A stretch of 8,647 bases of DNA from an uncultured Paracoccaceae bacterium (GTDB taxonomy: Bacteria; Pseudomonadota; Alphaproteobacteria; Rhodobacterales; Rhodobacteraceae). Positions 6,431 through 8,647 of this stretch are shown in pieces (the first letter of the stretch is position 1; each line of letters begins with the position of its first letter). The stretch lies in contig CAJXHQ010000099.1 of NCBI GenBank assembly GCA_913054485.1, positions 1-8,647 on the forward strand, in the 5' to 3' direction. Under the pieces are notes generated by a model. That model made no database searches. It was not told where the DNA came from and saw only the letters and a program-made list of their open reading frames with translations. The position numbers and the translations under genes were made by a program.

Positions 6431-6470
6431 CACGTTAGCGACGCCGGGCAGAAGCAGCCAGCCCCGTTTT

Positions 6471-6488
6471 GCGCAGAGCCCTGTGCGC
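6471..6488. repeat. Imperfect hairpin between the cupin gene and the ABC operon
   Basis: GCGCAGAG and CCCTGTGCGC can pair over 18 bases with one mismatch. It begins 18 bases after the cupin stop codon on the minus strand. It is followed there by AAAA rather than T residues, so it is a poor intrinsic terminator but could slow polymerase or protect the 3' end of the cupin mRNA. Confidence 0.25.
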
Positions 6489-6505
6489 CAATGCAGAGCT
6501 GCGGC

Positions 6506-7045
6506 TCAGCCCTGATCGGGGCGCTGCAGCTTCTCGTAGTTGTCCATCGTGAAAGCCAGCGCCTCGCCGGTGTCCGGGTTGAACAGCGAGCGTTCGGTAT
6601 CTGTCAGGTTGCCCAGGTAGACGTGGATGCCGCAGCAGGGCGTGTCGCTGATGCAGGAGACAGAGTGGATCGCGCTTGGCCCGATCGAGAGCACGTCGCC
6701 GGGGCTGACCTCGGTCGCGCTGCTGCGCTGCAAGCCGCCTTTGCCGTCGCTTTGAAAAAAGTCGTTACGCTCGCGCCCCGCATAGACGCCGATCACGGCA
6801 GACATCTTGTGGTCATGGGCCGGCACGGTGGTGCCCGGCATGAAGCGGCAATGCCAGATCGAGACAGCCTCATCCTCGTGGAAGATGATGTCATTCTCCG
6901 GGTAATCCGGCATGCCCGCCGCCACGCGGGCCGGGTCGGCCATGGTCTCTTCCAGCAGGGCCCGGACGGCTTTTGCTGCGTTCTCCCCGGCGGCGGCGGC
7001 GCGCAGGGCGGTAACCAATTCGGTGATGTCAAATGCTGCGGCCAT
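6506..7045 (-). CDS. Cupin-fold protein, cysteine-dioxygenase-like metal site
   Basis: A 179-residue single-domain cupin. The first motif is PAHDHKMSAVIGVYAG, giving metal ligands H77 and H79. The second, PGDVLSIGPSAIHSVS, gives H127. The glutamate normally found 3-4 residues after the HxH is absent (S82/A83). Such a three-histidine site is the hallmark of thiol dioxygenases such as cysteine dioxygenase and 3-mercaptopropionate dioxygenase, which oxidise a thiol to a sulfinate using Fe(II) and O2. C131, C137 and C138 follow the second motif. The substrate is unknown and the protein may have another metal-dependent role. The ATG at 7045 is certain: it is preceded by AAGGAGG at ideal spacing, whereas a TTG five codons upstream is part of that site. 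The gene starts 33 bases after a terminator, so it should have its own promoter, which I could not identify. Confidence 0.8.
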   Translation of the reverse strand: MAAAFDITELVTALRAAAAGENAAKAVRALLEETMADPARVAAGMPDYPENDIIFHEDEAVSIWHCRFMPGTTVPAHDHKMSAVIGVYAGRERNDFFQSDGKGGLQRSSATEVSPGDVLSIGPSAIHSVSCISDTPCCGIHVYLGNLTDTERSLFNPDTGEALAFTMDNYEKLQRPDQG

Positions 7046-7078
7046 TTCAGCCTCCTTCAAAGATTTGCGAGACGGTGC

Positions 7079-7116
7079 AAAAAACCCGGCCCCGCCGCAA
7101 GGCAGAACCGGGTTTC
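7079..7116 (-). terminator. Rho-independent terminator after the 58-residue gene
   Basis: On the minus strand, AAACCCGG (7115-7108) pairs perfectly with CCGGGTTT (7089-7082). An inner GCC-GGC pair closes a four-base loop (7094-7103), and the outer arm runs into six T residues. It follows the small gene stop codon by about 30 bases and precedes the cupin ribosome binding site, so it separates the hemE side from the cupin gene. Read on the plus strand there is no T-tract, so it acts in one direction. Confidence 0.8.
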
Positions 7117-7147
7117 AGGATCACATTTCATCGGGCGGAGGCCTGCC

Positions 7148-7324
7148 TCAGGCCTCGTCCGTGTCCGCCTTGCGGGCCTCGGCGGCGACCTTCATGCGGG
7201 CCAGCATCTCTTCCTTGGTGGTGCGGCCGTCCTTGTTCGGCTTGCCGCCGCGGATGCCGTCGCGCCCGTGTTTCGGGGTGTTCTTCACACGGCGGCGTGC
7301 GCCTGCTGTTGTATAATCTGCCAT
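7148..7324 (-). CDS. Small basic protein of 58 residues, function unknown
   Basis: The product begins MADYTTAGARRRVKNTPKHG, continues with a glycine- and lysine-rich segment (about 17-36), and ends in a charged helix-forming stretch (about 37-58, EEMLARMKVAAEARKA). It has no cysteine, no hydrophobic segment and a strong positive charge in its first 40 residues, which would suit binding to nucleic acid or ribosomes. I do not recognise a family. The ATG at 7324 is supported by GAGGG about 5-6 bases upstream; a longer reading frame extends upstream to 7447 but would overlap the end of hemE and is unlikely. It follows hemE by 100 bases on the same strand and is closed by a strong terminator, so it may be cotranscribed with hemE. 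Confidence 0.7.
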   Translation of the reverse strand: MADYTTAGARRRVKNTPKHGRDGIRGGKPNKDGRTTKEEMLARMKVAAEARKADTDEA

Positions 7325-7373
7325 GGTGCCCTCGCAATTGGCCGCGGTTTGCGCTGTCCATGCAGCAAATGGC

Positions 7374-7393
7374 GCGCCGCTGCAAGGCGGCGC
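7374..7393. repeat. GC-rich perfect hairpin between hemE and the small gene
   Basis: GCGCCGC (7374-7380) and GCGGCGC (7387-7393) form a perfect 7-bp stem around TGCAAG. It lies 32 bases after the hemE stop codon on the minus strand. There is no T-tract, so it is not a standard terminator. It may mark the 3' end of hemE mRNA or partly attenuate expression of the small gene. Confidence 0.3.
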
Positions 7394-7424
7394 AACCAAG
7401 GGCAGATCAGCGCAGGCTGCCGTT

Positions 7425-8453
7425 TCAGCCGTTCCGCACCGTATCAATCATCAGCTGCACGTTCTCCGGATCCGCATCCGGCGTGATGCCATGGCCCAGG
7501 TTGAAGATATGCGGACCGTTGGAGAAAGCCTTCACGATGGCGCGGGTTTCGTCCACCAGTTCCTGGCCGCCGGTGACCATGTGGCGCGAGGCGAGGTTGC
7601 CCTGCACGCAGCCGTCGACCTGCACATTGGCCGCGGCCCACTCCGGCGACACCGAATTATCCAGCGCCACGCAGTCCACGCCGGTCGCCTTGGCAAAACC
7701 GATGTAACCGTCGCCGGCTTCGCGCGGGAAGCCAATGACCGGGATCGAAGGGTGCTTGGCTTTCAGGGCGGCAGTGATCTTGCGCGCCGGCTCCAGCGCA
7801 TATTTGCGGAAATCATCGCCCTTCAGCGAGCCGGCCCAGCTGTCAAAAATCTTCACCACTTCGGCGCCGGCCTCGATCTGCATCAGCAGGTAGTCGATGG
7901 TGGCCTCAGTGATCCGGTCCAACAGCGCCTCAAAAAGGGCGTTGCTTTCTTCGCGCAGGGCGTGGGCCGGGCCTTGGTCGGGCGTGCCGCGCCCGGCGAT
8001 CATATAGGTCGCCACGGTCCAGGGCGCGCCGGCAAAACCGATCAGCGTGGTCTCGGACGGCAGTTCGCGCGACAGGATCCGCACGGTTTCATAAACCGGG
8101 TTCAGGGTCTCGTGGATGTCTGCCAGCGGCTTCAGCTTGTCGAAATCGGCCTGCGTCGTGATGGTGGACAGCCGCGGGCCTTCGCCGGTCACAAACCACA
8201 GATCCGCACCCAGCGCCTGGGGCACCAGCAGGATATCGGCAAACAGGATCGCGGCATCAAACCCGTAGCGCCGGATCGGCTGCAGGGTGACCTCGGTGGC
8301 CAGTTCGGGGTTATAGCACAGCGACAGAAAATCCCCGGCTTCGGCGCGGGTGGCTTTGTATTCGGGCAAATAGCGCCCCGCCTGGCGCATCATCCAGATT
8401 GGAGGGGTCGGCAGGGTCTCGCCCGCCAGAGCGCGCAATATCGTCTTGGTCAT
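7425..8453 (-). CDS. hemE: Uroporphyrinogen decarboxylase
   Basis: Cytoplasmic enzyme that removes four carboxylates from uroporphyrinogen III to give coproporphyrinogen III in haem and bacteriochlorophyll synthesis. The 342-residue protein (E. coli 354) carries the family signature [16 protein letters not shown] at 17-32 with substrate-contacting R23 and R27. Other expected residues are D73 in [12 protein letters not shown] (the key aspartate, human D86), Y150 in [11 protein letters not shown]205 in FDSWAGS, and H321 in NLGHGI. The ATG at 8453 is preceded by GGAG at 7 bases; a longer frame reaching 8552 adds 33 residues with no homology and would run through the promoter. It is divergent from hemC, a usual arrangement in this clade. 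A probable sigma-70 promoter lies at 8478-8507. Confidence 0.97.
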   Translation of the reverse strand: MTKTILRALAGETLPTPPIWMMRQAGRYLPEYKATRAEAGDFLSLCYNPELATEVTLQPIRRYGFDAAILFADILLVPQALGADLWFVTGEGPRLSTITTQADFDKLKPLADIHETLNPVYETVRILSRELPSETTLIGFAGAPWTVATYMIAGRGTPDQGPAHALREESNALFEALLDRITEATIDYLLMQIEAGAEVVKIFDSWAGSLKGDDFRKYALEPARKITAALKAKHPSIPVIGFPREAGDGYIGFAKATGVDCVALDNSVSPEWAAANVQVDGCVQGNLASRHMVTGGQELVDETRAIVKAFSNGPHIFNLGHGITPDADPENVQLMIDTVRNG

Positions 8454-8477
8454 CAGGGGTCTCCGTCTTCGTCCCGG

Positions 8478-8507
8478 CCTATCTGTTGTGTGGCGGCAAT
8501 ATGTCAA
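8478..8507 (-). promoter_or_regulatory. Probable sigma-70 promoter of hemE
   Basis: On the minus strand a perfect -35 TTGACA (8507-8502) is followed after 18 bp by GATAGG (8483-8478), which matches 3 of 6 positions of the -10. Transcription would start near 8471, giving a leader of under 20 bases that includes the GGAG ribosome binding site. Confidence 0.5.
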
Positions 8508-8518
8508 ATCACAGCGGC

Positions 8519-8545
8519 TTGCCACTGGCCATTGCGCCGCATAAT
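8519..8545 (+). promoter_or_regulatory. Candidate promoter of hemC
   Basis: TTGCCA (8519-8524) and CATAAT (8540-8545) on the plus strand are separated by 15 bp, slightly short. The -10 matches 5 of 6 positions and stands 9 bases before the hemC ATG, so the transcript would be leaderless or nearly so. The -35 lies 11 bp from the hemE -35, so the two promoters are back to back. Confidence 0.4.
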
Positions 8546-8554
8546 GCTGCACTT

Positions 8555-8647
8555 ATGACAAATGCCAAGCCCTCCCCCGACGCGCCGCTGAAAATCGGCA
8601 CCCGTGGCTCGCCTCTGGCGTTGGCCCAGGCGCATGAAACCCGTGAT
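8555..8647 (+). CDS. hemC: Hydroxymethylbilane synthase (porphobilinogen deaminase), N-terminal fragment
   Basis: HemC joins four porphobilinogen molecules into hydroxymethylbilane, two steps before HemE. Only 31 codons are in the window: MTNAKPSPDAPLKIGTRGSP followed by LALAQAHETRD. The KIGTRGSPLALAQA segment is the typical first strand and helix of the family and is enough for a confident name in this setting, divergent from hemE. There is no Shine-Dalgarno before the ATG. A -10-like CATAAT ends 9 bases upstream, so translation may start on a leaderless mRNA. The first ten residues before the conserved strand are variable in the family. Confidence 0.93.
   Translation, partial: MTNAKPSPDAPLKIGTRGSPLALAQAHETRD

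Noticed and set aside
8454..8552. 33-residue N-terminal extension of HemE
   Set aside because: It would be encoded across the likely promoter and the ribosome binding site of the ATG at 8453, and HemE proteins begin at that ATG.
7323..8558. 411-codon open frame on the plus strand covering all of hemE
   Set aside because: It is antisense to hemE, whose signature residues are all present. The plus-strand translation is rich in Gly, Arg, His and Gln, as expected for a shadow frame.

Overview
The window looks like chromosomal DNA of a marine Roseobacter-clade alphaproteobacterium (Rhodobacteraceae). The genes are GC-rich, with C/G at third codon positions. The order uvrC-pgsA, the divergent hemE/hemC pair and the character of the intergenic repeats all fit that clade. 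The genus cannot be fixed from the sequence alone. Every gene except hemC lies on the minus strand. Most of the content is housekeeping, and I see no phage, insertion sequence, CRISPR array, toxin-antitoxin or defence genes.

Layout, left to right. (1) 1-236: N-terminal part of pgsA (phosphatidylglycerophosphate synthase), cut by the window edge, then a 122-base gap with a Rhodobacteraceae-type hairpin repeat. (2) 362-2233: uvrC, the nucleotide excision repair nuclease. (3) 2234-2581: a 348-base AT-rich gap with two perfect DnaA boxes, one relaxed box, a repeated A-tract 9-mer and a 12-bp palindrome. It resembles a replication origin or a DnaA-controlled region and is the most interesting stretch here. 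(4) 2582-4501: a tightly packed three-gene operon, transcribed right to left: an S49 peptidase, a 56-residue membrane protein with four cysteines, and a CaCA-family Ca2+/cation antiporter. One base separates the first two genes, and the last two overlap in TGATG. (5) 4638-4683: two adjacent perfect inverted repeats below the next operon. (6) 4707-6394: an ABC-2 type exporter (ATPase then permease, ATGA overlap), with a perfect 18-bp palindrome just upstream that looks like a repressor operator. (7) 6506-7045: a cupin protein with a thiol-dioxygenase-like metal site. (8) 7079-7116: an intrinsic terminator closing the unit above it. (9) 7148-7324: a 58-residue basic protein. (10) 7425-8453: hemE. 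(11) 8555 to the end: the first 31 codons of hemC on the plus strand, divergent from hemE.

HemC and HemE are two steps of the tetrapyrrole pathway (hydroxymethylbilane synthesis, then uroporphyrinogen III decarboxylation), and their start sites share a 101-base control region. In several alphaproteobacteria, such as Caulobacter, the chromosomal origin lies next to hemE, so a DnaA-box cluster about 5 kb from hemE is notable. Several genes (pgsA, hemC, and more weakly uvrC and the S49 peptidase gene) have no visible Shine-Dalgarno but a -10-like hexamer 7-9 bases before the start codon, which suggests leaderless transcripts. The cupin, hemE, the 58-residue protein and both ABC genes have ordinary purine-rich ribosome binding sites.
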